From the NCBI GenBank assembly GCA_013350335.1, contig CM023538.1, forward strand, positions 57,642,080 to 57,706,079: a DNA stretch of 64,000 nt, written 5' to 3'. Of this stretch, positions 35,074-45,447 are shown piece by piece. The position numbers were made by a program, and so were the translations under genes. Within the stretch, counting starts at the first letter, position 1, and each line of letters opens with the position of its first letter. Origin of the DNA: Chimonanthus salicifolius (taxonomy: Eukaryota > Streptophyta > Magnoliopsida > Laurales > Calycanthaceae). A model generated the notes under the pieces. It saw only the letters and a program-made list of their open reading frames with translations. It did no database searches and was not told where the DNA came from.

Positions 35074-35420
35074 CAGGGTCACACCCGTAGATTTATCTGT
35101 GTGTGAGGCTTGCACATGTTCGAGGATCAGTCAGGAGGCCTTGACATCTCTATCATAAAAAAGTTTCTATTATTTTATTAAAATTTTAAGAGTCCATATT
35201 TTAACTTTAAGATTGAATACGGCTTTCTCTTGAGGGCCGATGATAGAATGGCTAAACGCTTGAAACTGTCTAACTCATAGCCTCAAAATGTGGCCTCGGC
35301 CCATTCAAATATCAAATACTGGGCCAATAGGGTTAAACAAGTCACGCAAGCAAAAGAAATTGAATATATGAAGATTCAATTATTAAATTGTTTATACACT
35401 TTGGCCCTTTTAGGGTCAAA

Positions 35421-35680
35421 CAAAGCGTCTCAATATCAGCCGATATATATATAGTATTCACCAACATCGGCCGATACATAACGCCCATAAATAATTGATG
35501 TCAATTGATATTGGTGGTTTATTTAAAAAACAAATCAATAAGTGATATCGAACAATATCGGCCGATATTTATGTTTTATTTTTTTTTAAATACCTTTTTT
35601 TTAAACATAGAAATTAAAAAAAAATACAGGAGAGAGAAATTAAACGGACGATATTTGGCCTCGCCAAAATCTTCACTCCT
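35421..35680. mobile_element. Palindrome-rich hAT MITE (ATCGGCCGAT family), copy 4
   Basis: Flanked by GGGTCAAA (35413-35420 and 35681-35688; a ninth base, C, also matches). Both relatives of this site in copy 1 (about 1395 and 2160) have a single GGGTCAAAC and no insert, giving an empty-site comparison. The interior has ATATCGGCCGATAT-type palindromes. The termini are more worn than in the other copies. Confidence 0.88.
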
Positions 35681-35774
35681 GGGTCAAACTAATTCAACTT
35701 GTGTACGATGCAATTGATTAATCAAAGAGGTTATTCTAATTACAATTTCAACAAGGACGCTCATTTTAACACGG

Positions 35775-36003
35775 GCAAAATTTGTTAAGAGACACGGGAT
35801 GGTGTGAAATTCTCATTTTACCTATACCGGTGTACTGATCATCAAGTATCGGTGTACTGATCATCAAGTATCGGTGTACCGATATGCAAAACATATATAG
35901 AGTGGGGTATTTTCGGTACACCGATACTTGATGAGCGGCACACCGGTAAGGGTAAAATGAGAATTTCACTCCATTCCCTGTCTCCTAACATATTTTGTCC
36001 GAT
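35775..36003. mobile_element. Foldback-type MITE, second copy
   Basis: Arms GGCAAAATTTGTTAAGAGAC... and ...GTCTCCTAACATATTTTGTC are inverted over roughly 75 bp, including GTGAAATTCTCATTTTACC against GGTAAAATGAGAATTTCAC. Same element as 2253-2454. Confidence 0.55.
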
Positions 36004-37437
36004 TGTAAATAGCGGTTTAAAAAACCGTCACGGATATATGGCAACCAATATAATCTATCAGCAATATAGGTATCAGCCAAATAGCAACAAAACTCTATTT
36101 TTTTGAAAATAAAATAAAATACAGAAAAGTAATAGAAATAAAGAAAATAATGAAAAACAGATAGTGAGCATACGTTATTTAAAAGAACATTGTTCTTCAT
36201 AGAGAGTTATACCCTTTCAGGAAAAAACTTTGATAGAATAAAGTGTGTAATAAAAATCGAAAAGATGCCCAAAAATTACACAAAATGATGAACCAATGTT
36301 ATCAAATACCTGATATAAAATTCATGTTCTCTATTGTCCCATAATGACATGTACACTTTACTATTACAATTCATGAAATTGTTATATAAAAACCTTAATT
36401 TAATGCAATTGTTGAAAAATATTAGGAAAATCATACAAACACCCTGCAAACTATATCAATCACATTAAGACATCTTTATTTAATTCCATAAACATTCAAT
36501 ATCATTTTAATAAATTTTTCACAAAAATCTCAAAAATAAAAATTCCTCGTAGAGCAAATTATAAAAGCCTAGCTCATGAAATTGTTCAATGAATCATTGT
36601 CATAAATACCGTTCTCGGGATATTAACGGTGACTGCTTATATCAGGATATTTTCAAATTCTCTGATTTATACAAGAAAAATCCTGCAGAAAATATTATAT
36701 TTAAAAATATATTAAATAAAAATATTAATAAAATAAAAATCTTAATAAGGAATTTATCAATAATTTATGTAGATATTATCGCGATAGTAACTATTGTAGC
36801 GTTTTTAATGCAATTTCATCGAGGATATACCATTGTGCCGATAAATACACGTTATTAACGCAATAATGCTATTTTGTTGAAAATAGTGCCGATATTTATG
36901 ACATTGCAAAGAACTAGGAAAATCAAGTAAATAGCCTACAAACTATATGAATCACATTAAGGCATCTCCACTCAATTATATATGCATTCAATATCATTTC
37001 ATTAGTTTATTTTCACAAAAAAAAAAATATCACAATCCAATATTATCTTAAAAAAAAAAAAAAGTAAAAAATAAACAAATCTAAAGAAAAACGAGGTTGG
37101 AATAGAAACTAGTGCTTCTGGACCTTTACAAAATCAACCCAAATACAATATATAACGTGAAAAATAGTAGTAAGGGCTATGTTTTTTGAACAAAATAAAA
37201 AAATATTGCATGTGGCCAATATCACTCGAGTATCATTGATTTTCTAAGAAATACATATTGAGCATTTAACACCCATATCGGTCGATTTCTTTCATGTACA
37301 GACAATATGATATGTATTGGCGAATGCGTATTAGCATAGGCTGAAGTAATATGTATTAGCTAATTTTTTATTTTTTTATCTTCAATTGTAAGACAAGATA
37401 TGATTGAATTTGGAGTGTTGGAATGTTGGATAATAGT
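36004..37437. other. Non-coding part of block A copy 2
   Basis: Mirrors 2455-3700. AT-rich, no conserved reading frame. Confidence 0.6.
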
Positions 37438-38394
37438 TGTTGAGATTGACTCAAATTACACAATATTCAGACCGTGATTTTCTCTCAAAGAAGATCATGG
37501 TGTGTTGGCATGAGTGGGAGTCTCGACAACTTAGAAGGCAACACACGATTGTATAAAGATAGTACAGATACACGTCAAGATCTAGAGATATTCGTGGCAT
37601 GGGCTGGATGTGCCACAAGAATAGTAAGCTACTAGGAGTGTGGGCCAACAATGGGTTGGCAGCCAACGTGGGTATTATATTATGGTGCAACAGTAGTCTA
37701 TATAAACATGCATCCAACGTGGGTTTTAGAGAGTGTGTGTGGGAGAACACACCAACTATGGCAAGATGTAGATCTTGGCTGAGTGCTGCATGTGATGAGG
37801 ACCTGACAAGGCCGCATGCAGAAGGGGTGTGTGGAGGGATCACACCATCAACAGCAGATCTGATACTGTCTGGAGGACAGCTCGACGGCCGGAAAGGGGC
37901 AGAAGCAACAGTGCAATACCACTGCAGATCTGGGTTGTCAGATCTGTGAGTGGCGGCCAGCAGGAGTGCGGCTGGAGAGACGAAGCCCCTTCGCCAAAGC
38001 AGAGGTGGAGATCTATGTGTGTGTGGAACACACCATCATCGGAGATGCTTGCGTTTGAGAAGCATATCGGGAGTTGCTCGTAGGACGCAGGAAGCGTAGA
38101 GGGAGGAACACAGAAGTTGGATTCACTATTCTGGGTATGAGAGAGATTCACGTCAACTGAGAGGTGACGTTGATGTGTCTTATACATGAGTGTACAAGGG
38201 GCTCGGGACTTCGGGTTTGGACTCATGACTCAAGGGAGTCATTAATATTGTACATGTATTTCTTTCTCATTTAGAGTGAATATTCTGTCGCTCCGTGGAC
38301 GTAGGCTAGGTGGGCCGAACCACGTTAAAATATTGTGTAGTGTTGTGTGTTTATTTCCGTTCGATTTTTCTTGTTTCCGCGCGTAACGTTAACA
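37438..38394 (+). mobile_element. Solo LTR (957 bp), copia-like ends
   Basis: Starts TGTTGAGATTG and ends CGTAACGTTAACA, with the perfect 5-bp duplication ATAGT (37433-37437 and 38395-38399). A TATA box (TCTATATAAAC) is near 37698. The U5-like end carries GCTCCGTGGACGTAGGC and GCCGAACCACGT, motifs also present in the LTRs of the copia element at 42802. Open frames inside are not retroelement proteins. No second LTR or internal region, so read as solo. Confidence 0.85.
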
Positions 38395-38399
38395 ATAGT

Positions 38400-38570
38400 A
38401 ATTCATTGCATTGTAGCTCAACTGGTTAACCTCCCGCCGAGGTGCCAAGTTCGAGCCCCCATGGCCTAATCTGGTGTACTCTAAAGGCAGTGTGTATCAC
38501 TGTGGGGGTTTTACGTTGAGTTCCCGTGATTTCCCATACGTATAATTTTTTTTTTTTTTTAAAAAAAGAG
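38400..38570 (+). mobile_element. tRNA-derived SINE with intact promoter boxes
   Basis: A-box-like TAGCTCAACTGGTTA at 38414-38428 and B-box-like AGTTCGAGCC at 38448-38457 mimic a tRNA head. A body (CATGGCCTAATCTGGTGTAC, GTGTATCACTGTGGGGG) follows and ends in poly-T/poly-A. The spacing suits an RNA polymerase III promoter, but there is no full tRNA fold. Confidence 0.7.
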
Positions 38571-39481
38571 AGGTCGAGTTTGAGTCATCATTGTCATCTC
38601 AATCAAAATTTGCTAAACAGGTTGACCCTTCTACTGCAATTTGTAGCCATTAGGCTTGATTTCACACTTAATTTGTCGAAATTGATGTTTAATTTTTTGT
38701 TTTAAATAAACCCAAGATCACACTAATCATTCCATCCTACCGTCCAATCCATGCTATTGAAGATGAAAGGGAGGAATAATTAGAAGAAAGAAAAGAAGGA
38801 AAGGTGAATAATGCAAACCTAGAAGAAAATCCAGGTTCTTTTTGGTATTTAGAATTTGGAGGTGAAAGCTTGGATTCAATGGAATTTGAAATTTTTTTGT
38901 CAAAATTCATTGTTTGGTTCATCTACAACTTTATAGGTGAAATTTTATCAATCTCAAAAGTTTCTAAAATTGTGGAATTAATTAAAATTTTTTTTTGAAA
39001 AGCTTTTATTTCTAAAATTACAAATATCTCAAATTCACATAAATCTTGAAACACATGAAGCCGTAGTCTTATGAGAGAATTTATAAAAATACAAGAAATA
39101 CCTTGTACTTAATCTTAATTATATGGTCTATTGGGATAATCCTACAAATTTGTACAGTGACATAAAATTGAATCTATTAACACCCCATCATACACACAAA
39201 TAAAGTACAGATCTATTACGAACAATGGAAATTTCCAATACATAAGTAGAATACAAATAAATAAGCATAAAAAACTAAAGGTATTGAAAAGTTACCTTAA
39301 CAAGAGTAAACATAAACATGTGGAAATCTAGAAAAAATGAAATTGATCACAAATTTCATCAAAATCAAAAGTTTGATGAGGAAAAACGAAAGGCAGACAT
39401 GGAAATACATAAGCGACATCTTCATTGCTGAACCAGTAGCAGTGGGTTGGATCTTGCCAAAGTAGCTAATCATGAACACAT

Positions 39482-41330
39482 TCATCTAATGGTAATGGAT
39501 GGGACATGTTGAATCTTATACCAGTCTTCTCCTTCTGGTTCTATCCACTTGACAAAGTCAATGGCATGTTGTATACCCCTAGTGCATTGAGGCTGGTCAT
39601 ATGCCGCAATCCTTCTGGAATCATCTTCAATTTCCTACAGCATTCTATGTCCAAGTTTCTAAGATTTGGCATTGCTCCTTCCTCCATTGTCCACTCCTCC
39701 AGAGTTTGGACGTACTCTAATTTCAAGTGTACAAGCTTGGGAAAGGATTGCGAGGAACAAGTCATTTTCTCTCCCAGATAGGTTTTCCCAGATAATTTGA
39801 TAATTTGAAGGTTTAGTAACCTCCCCAATATGGACAATGGATCTTGTTGCAAGCGGGATCCCCGCAATTTTATCTTAGTGAGGCTAGGTGGGAAGTCTTG
39901 GACTGCAGGGAGCTTCTCTAAACAACCATCTAGATTCATTGTTTCCAAACTCTGCAAATGTGAGAAATAGATGGATATTTGATTCAAATAATCATTGTCT
40001 ATCAGCAACCGCAGTGCCTCAAGGTTTGTCAACTTGCTAATGGAATTGGACAAACCCTTGCATGAGTTCAACACTCCTCGTACTCCCAACTTTCTCAAAC
40101 CAGTTAGCTTACCTAATTCATCATTTGTCCACTCACCGGCCACAAACATTGACAGCGTCTGGAGATTGGTTAGTTGGTCGAGTTGACAGTGTTTTGCCAT
40201 CTGCGGCAATTTCCCAAAATCTACACGTAAATGCCTCAGTTCCTTCATCTTCCACATATCATCATGAATTTTGATGCTGTGACGTCCTCTTATACTAAGT
40301 GTTTGTAGATAATAAAGATTGGTGAAGGTTGATGGGTTATTCCATCAGATTTTATCACCAAGTATCTGAGATGGATGAGATGTCCTATTTCATTTGGGAG
40401 GAATGATAGAACAACACCGTCAATGTGCAACACCCTCAGCAATTTGAATCTTCCATAAAGAGATTCCCATTGTTTCTTTTCAATGCTTTCTTTATATTGA
40501 GTGAAACAATACAAAGAACGAAGGTGATGAGTGATTGCCAGTCGACGTTCTGCAGTTGCTGAAGCCTTTTCTGCATCAACATTTCCATAGACACCAAGAA
40601 ACTTGTATTCCTTGGCTTCTTTAATTCCTAAGTCACGGAGAAGATCATGGATTCTACATGTTTTAACTCGATTGTGCGTCTTTTGCGCCACTTGAATCAT
40701 GCTTCTATCAATCAATTCCAACAAGTAATCTTCTGCAACATCCTCCATTGTTTCATCTCCTCTTTTCTCTAAGAGTCCCTCGGCAACCCATATCCGCATC
40801 AATTCAGTTGCTGGAATTGCAGTATCTTCTGGGAAAACACATACATGGAGAAAACACGATTTCAAATAATGCGGTAAATCATGATAACTTAAAGACAATA
40901 TTCTTGAGATTTGATTTTCCGATTCATGCAATTGCCAGCTAATGCTGTGAAGTACTTTGTTCCACTCTCTAATTGTCTGGGCTTTCTTTGATAGGAGCCC
41001 TCCCAATACCACTATCGCAACAGGTAGCCCTCCGCATTTCCTCACCACCTCTCTGCCCACACTCTCTAATGGCGTTGGGCAAATGTGGTCAGTATCCACA
41101 GGGAAAGATTTCTTACAGAACAAGTCCCAACACTCGTTTTCAGTCAGAAATCGTAGTTGATGTGGCTCGCTTCTTCGATCAGCCTCTGAAGCAACATCTC
41201 TTTTGCGTGTGGTAAGCAATATTCTATTTCCATTCACATCATCAGGTAACGACTTCTCCAACATTCCAACGGTGTTGCAACTTGCAAGGGATAAAGACAA
41301 CGTTTTAAAAAGCGAATCCAACGGTCTCAT
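39482..41330 (-). pseudogene. NLR (CC-NB-LRR type) pseudogene, copy 2, N-terminally truncated
   Basis: Better-preserved partner of 4711-6376. One frame (41330-40290) keeps RNBS-B (GNRILLTTR), GLPL (CGGLPVAIVVLGG), RNBS-D (CFLHVCVFPED) and an MHD-type RIHDLLRDL, then the first LRR-like strand (HLIHLRYLVIKSD). A frameshift near 40350 separates it from the LRR frame 40257-39541. A second near 39560 separates that from the usual C-terminal ending, which runs in another frame to a stop at 39482. NLR similarity begins only at about 41280, so the coiled coil, P-loop and kinase-2 are missing. The codons above that are unrelated. Because both frameshifts are shared with copy 1, the gene was already broken before block A was duplicated. 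Confidence 0.88.
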
Positions 41331-41340
41331 GAAAAGTTGG

Positions 41341-42484
41341 GTTGTATAAGATTTAATTAAATTGAACTTTAGTTACACTTGGTTAAATTCGTGTTATCAA
41401 TTTAATTATTAACTAAATTTTAATTGATGGATTAAAATAAAATTAAAATATTTTTTTTTTGAAAAATAAAAAACAGATATTGACTTTATTAAAAATTTAA
41501 AAGAAATAATCTTTTTTTATCTATATCTAATTTGAACTGGTTTCGAGTTGACATATTGGATTAAAACTTCATCAGATTTTTATTATTGACATTTGAGCTC
41601 TTAAACTATAAATTTTTAAATTTAGTGGACCTAATTTTTTCTGAAAAAAACCATTCCAAAAATACCTCTTAGATTATCTATTTCCATGTCATTAAACCTC
41701 ACTCTTTACTCTTTTTAGGATATTCTCAATCTTTATAAATCCATTAAACACTAAATTATATAATTTAAAACTTGAACTTCAGAGTTGATTTAAAATAAAT
41801 TCAAATTAAGTAATTCATTAATTTTTTACATTTTTCTTTAAGAGGCTAAAAAAAACTTACAAACTCAGTCAACTCAATCAAAATGTATATTTATCTTATA
41901 AATAAATGGAGAGTCTTTAAAAACTTGATTTAAGCACAGTATTTTATTTTATTAAGATGAGATAGTCGTCTATTTTATAGTGTTAAATTTAGTAGATATT
42001 TTATTTTTTTATTGATCATAATAAAATAAAAAGTCCCCAGCTGATAAAAATTGTATCGTGTCAAAAATCTAAATCCGACTCGTTGCCTTCTATTAATGCT
42101 ATTAATCTAAACGGCAGCATTTCCTCAATTTGAACAATTATGTGATACCTTACAACTTGGCTGGAGTTAAACAGCAGGGTAATTGATGGTGAAACCTCCT
42201 CCAGTGCAGCATTGCTCTGGAAAATCAAGTCCACCATTGTTGTTGTTGCCTGAATCTTTCAACGGGTTCCCGGTTGAAAGATTCCAAGGAAGTTGGGCAA
42301 TTTTATAATAGAACTAATTACTTCTGTTGATGTTTTTCTATTGTCTTTTGTTTGTTGTCTATGGTCCAATAACATGTATCTTTTTTTATGAAGGCAATAA
42401 CATGTATCTTTTTTCATAGTCTGTAACTGAGTACCTCCTTTTCTGAGCTCAAGAAATTAGAAGAGTTCTGATTTTTCCTTACAG
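41341..42484. other. Intergenic or intronic stretch before the BDA1-like PGG exon
   Basis: AT-rich. Near 42195-42250 a short plus-strand stretch (SAALLWKIKSTIVVVA) faintly resembles the start of a PGG membrane domain. A perfect hairpin follows at 42252-42284. A short tandem duplication of CAATAACATGTATCTTTTTT lies at about 42368-42416. Confidence 0.4.
42252..42284. repeat. Perfect 12-bp inverted repeat (hairpin)
   Basis: GAATCTTTCAAC, a 9-nt spacer, then GTTGAAAGATTC. Not followed by a U-run; function unknown. Confidence 0.85.
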
Positions 42485-42801
42485 GATTCCAGAGTAGAAG
42501 GGAATGGACATGAGCCTGAGAAATCACAAACATATTCTCAGGATCAGGTTGATGATCCAGATCTGGGGAATGGACATGAGCCTGAGCAATCACCAACACA
42601 TTCTGAGGGTCAGGTTGATGATCCAGATCTGAAGACTGAGCAAAAGGTCATGTGTTGGGTGGTCTCAGTCCCTGCTGGAGGAATTGTTGGTGATTTGGCT
42701 GGTTTTCTTGAAAATGAGAAGGCAGTTTTTCCACACAAGGTTCTCTTCGAAGTGTACACATTCTTACTATTCTCCTCATTTCTCTCGTGTGCGGTTGTAT
42801 T
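42485..42801 (+). pseudogene. BDA1-like PGG exon, 5' part, cut by copia insertion
   Basis: Begins after a strong acceptor (TTTTTCCTTACAG). The frame stays open and encodes two tandem 22-residue acidic repeats (66 nt each, 42500-42631; GNGHEPE...QVDDPDL). A PGG-domain stretch follows with SVPAGGIVGDLAGFLENEK and a hydrophobic helix (TFLLFSSFLSCAVVFV). It is interrupted at GTATT by the copia element and continues at 49056. Likely the last exon of the gene whose first exon is at 34557. Confidence 0.75.
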
Positions 42802-43087
42802 TGTTGTGGGCCAGCCCCACTTATGGGCCTATTGGGCTTAGGCCCAGTAGGGTGACTTATATATTATTGTATTCCTGTGTAAGACACACAGAGAGAGAGA
42901 GAGAGGGATTAGAGAGAGAGTGAGAGACAGAGAGATCTGAAAGGGAGAGATCTTGTAATCCTCTGTACTTGTTTTCTTACATAGTAGATTTGATCTCGCT
43001 CCGTGGACGTAGGCGTTCTAGCCGAACCACGTAAATCTTGTGTCGTGTGATTGTGTGTTTGCATTATTTAATTTCTAATCCCCAACA
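42802..43087 (+). repeat. 5' LTR of copia element 1
   Basis: TGTTGTGGGCC...CCCCAACA, 286 bp. Contains a TATA-like CTTATATATTATTG, a GA-repeat tract and the GCTCCGTGGACGTAGGC motif near its 3' end. Confidence 0.95.
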
Positions 43088-43089
43088 AG

Positions 43090-43101
43090 TGGTATCAGAG
43101 C
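43090..43101 (+). other. Primer-binding site, initiator tRNA-Met type
   Basis: TGGTATCAGAGC starts 3 bases after the 5' LTR and is complementary to the 3' end of plant initiator tRNA-Met, the usual copia primer. Confidence 0.92.
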
Positions 43102-44595
43102 CGAAGGTTATCGGATTCAGACAAGGGTCAGTCGAATCAGAGTCGGTAAAATCACACAGTTACGTCGGAGAACATCGGACGGAAAACCAGCCGCGTCGGC
43201 TGAAGAGGATATTGTTCCGGTCTGTTCCAGTCGGTCGTGACATCGACTGAGAAAAAAAAAAAAAAAATAAATTTATACACTGATCTGCTGATAGCAGGTC
43301 GGCTGAAGGTGGTTAGCAAGAAGGACCGTCGGCGGAAGAGGGGTTTTAAAACCGAGACCCAATCGCAGATTCCCAGGTGTGCGTCCAAGGCAGAAAGGCT
43401 CAGATCGATTTCGAAAGAGAAGAACAGTAGCGGCGATCGGAGAGGCGAGCGGTGGCATCAGCCTGTGGAATAGTAGGCAGAAGATAGAAACCCAGTTTTG
43501 GGGTTTTCCCTTGGCAGCGACGGCGAGCCAGAGCACCGTGATCGGCCCGGAAATCAGATATGAAATTGAAAAAAAAAAAAAACCAGCGACAAAAGGGGTT
43601 TCTCAGTTTCCTGAGAAAACAGCCAGCAGCCGGAGGTGATTGAAGCAGCCAGACCGGCCAAACAGATCTGAGAACTGATTGCTGCTAGAGGCAGCAAGCC
43701 AGATCTGAAAATCGCTGAGCAGAGGCGATCGGAGAAGAAGATGACCGAGCAGGAACAGTCGGCAGCCAACCAGATCTCTGAGCAGCCAGATCTGAGTACA
43801 GATTGCCGGTTAGAAGCGGCATCGGCAGAAAGGGGTTTTTCAACCCAGATCTCAGCCGGAGGAGAACGTCGGCGGAACAGCAAGAAGCCGAGCACAGCGG
43901 CAGCGATGCAAGCAGCAGCGGCCGAGGAGGAAGCCGTGTGCAGATCGCAGCGGAAGTGACGAGGATCTCAGCCGGCAGTGGAGCAGCAGCACCAATCCCG
44001 GACAGATCGCCGGATTTTTGATCGGAGATCAAGATCTGTTCACAGATCTGAGAAAGAAGGAAGAAAAAGAAAAAAAAAAAAACAGTGGTCCGCAGGACCA
44101 CCATTTTCTGTACACCCGTGGGACCACCAGTTCAGGTGCACCCGCGAGACCACCATTTCCAGTGCACCAAGGGACTACAGATTCAGGTACTCCTGCAGCG
44201 GGGAAATCAACGGTCCAGAATTGTTTTGCAGTTTCCGGAGTCACCAGGACTCGGAATTGAGATCCGTCTTCGCCTGTACAATCGTGGCAGTGTGATCTAC
44301 ACAGTGACCAGTGTGGATCTAGTTTCTGGAGAGTTGACAGTGAGCACCAAGCAGTGGCGTTTGTAGAAAGGAGATCAGCTGAGTCCTCTTTTCTCTTATT
44401 TTTTCATAACTGTCATTTTTTTTTACACATTATTCTGCTATGTGTATGATTGAACCACCCAACTGGTGAGGAGTTCGGGGGTAATCGGTTGGATGTCAGT
44501 AGTAGATCCCTAGGTTTGTGCAGGGCTACAAATCTACACTGTTGGTTATTTGCTTCCGCATTTGTACACCAAACAGAACAGAGGACAGTGACAGA

Positions 44596-45387
44596 ATGGC
44601 ATCCAGTTCCAGTTCTACAGTAATGAAATTGGTACCGGGCAATTATCTCCTATGGAAGACCCGGATGCAAGATCTCCTGATTAAGCATGACTTATATTAT
44701 CCCATTTTAGGAGATGTATCTATGCCTGAAGATATGAAGGCAAAGCCCAAAGAATGGGAGTACAAGCATTTGAAGGCTGTGAGCCTGATCAGGGAGTATG
44801 TCGATGACAGCATTCTTCACCATATCACAGTAGAAAATAAGGCAGATGAACTGTGGACCAAATTGTCTACAATGTATGAGAGTAAGGCGCCAGTGAACAA
44901 AGCCTCTGTTATCAAGAGACTGGTGAAACTGACATACAATGAGAACATGTCAATGTCAGAACACCTCAGCAACTTTCAGGGTATGGTGAACCAGTTGGCC
45001 AGTGCGAAGATCATATTTGCAGATGAGATTTTGGCTCTTCTTCTCATGGCGACACTACCAGATTCTTTTGAGACTCTGGTGATTGCTTTGAGTAACTCTG
45101 CACCCGGTGGCGAGCTATCCTTAGAGACAGTTAAGGAGTCATTGATGAATGAAGAGATGAGACGGAAAGAAAAGGGCATCGTAACTTCTTCTTCCGGAGC
45201 ATATGTGTCACAGGATAGGGGCAGAAGACATAAAACTCATGGTCGCCAGGACCATAGAAGCAAGAGCAGACCCGGTGGAGGTCACAGATCTCAGAGCAGA
45301 GGCAGAGACAGCAAAAAGTGTTTGCACTGTGGCAGAGCAGGGCACTTTAAGAATCAGTGCAGGGTGTGGAAGAGAGAAAATAATTAG
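44596..45387 (+). CDS. gag: Copia element 1 Gag
   Basis: 263 residues from the ATG at 44596. A UBN2-type capsid region (NYLLWKTRMQDLLIKHDLY early, then LWTKLSTMYESKAPVNKASV) is followed by a basic stretch and a CCHC zinc knuckle (CLHCGRAGHFKNQC) near the end. It forms the virus-like particle that packages element RNA. It stops at TAG (45385-45387), and pol continues downstream in the same frame. Confidence 0.9.
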   Translation: MASSSSSTVMKLVPGNYLLWKTRMQDLLIKHDLYYPILGDVSMPEDMKAKPKEWEYKHLKAVSLIREYVDDSILHHITVENKADELWTKLSTMYESKAPVNKASVIKRLVKLTYNENMSMSEHLSNFQGMVNQLASAKIIFADEILALLLMATLPDSFETLVIALSNSAPGGELSLETVKESLMNEEMRRKEKGIVTSSSGAYVSQDRGRRHKTHGRQDHRSKSRPGGGHRSQSRGRDSKKCLHCGRAGHFKNQCRVWKRENN

Positions 45388-45447
45388 ACTGTGCAGTATC
45401 AGGCACGAAAGCCAGATTCTTCAGACACCACAGCTGCCACATCTTAG

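Larger units (their letters stand above)
35074..41165. repeat. Repeat block A, copy 2
   Basis: Direct duplicate of 1044-6376, inserted between the two halves of the BDA1-like gene. Specific to this copy are the MITE at 35421-35680 and the solo LTR at 37438-38394. NLR similarity continues beyond the end of copy 1, to about 41280. Confidence 0.85.

Noticed and set aside
37451..38226. Several overlapping open frames of 100-130 codons
   Set aside because: All fall inside the 957-bp solo LTR; none resembles a retroelement or host protein.
38411..38460. tRNA gene
   Set aside because: Has A- and B-box-like motifs but no full cloverleaf or acceptor stem, and is followed by a SINE body with a poly-T/poly-A tail.
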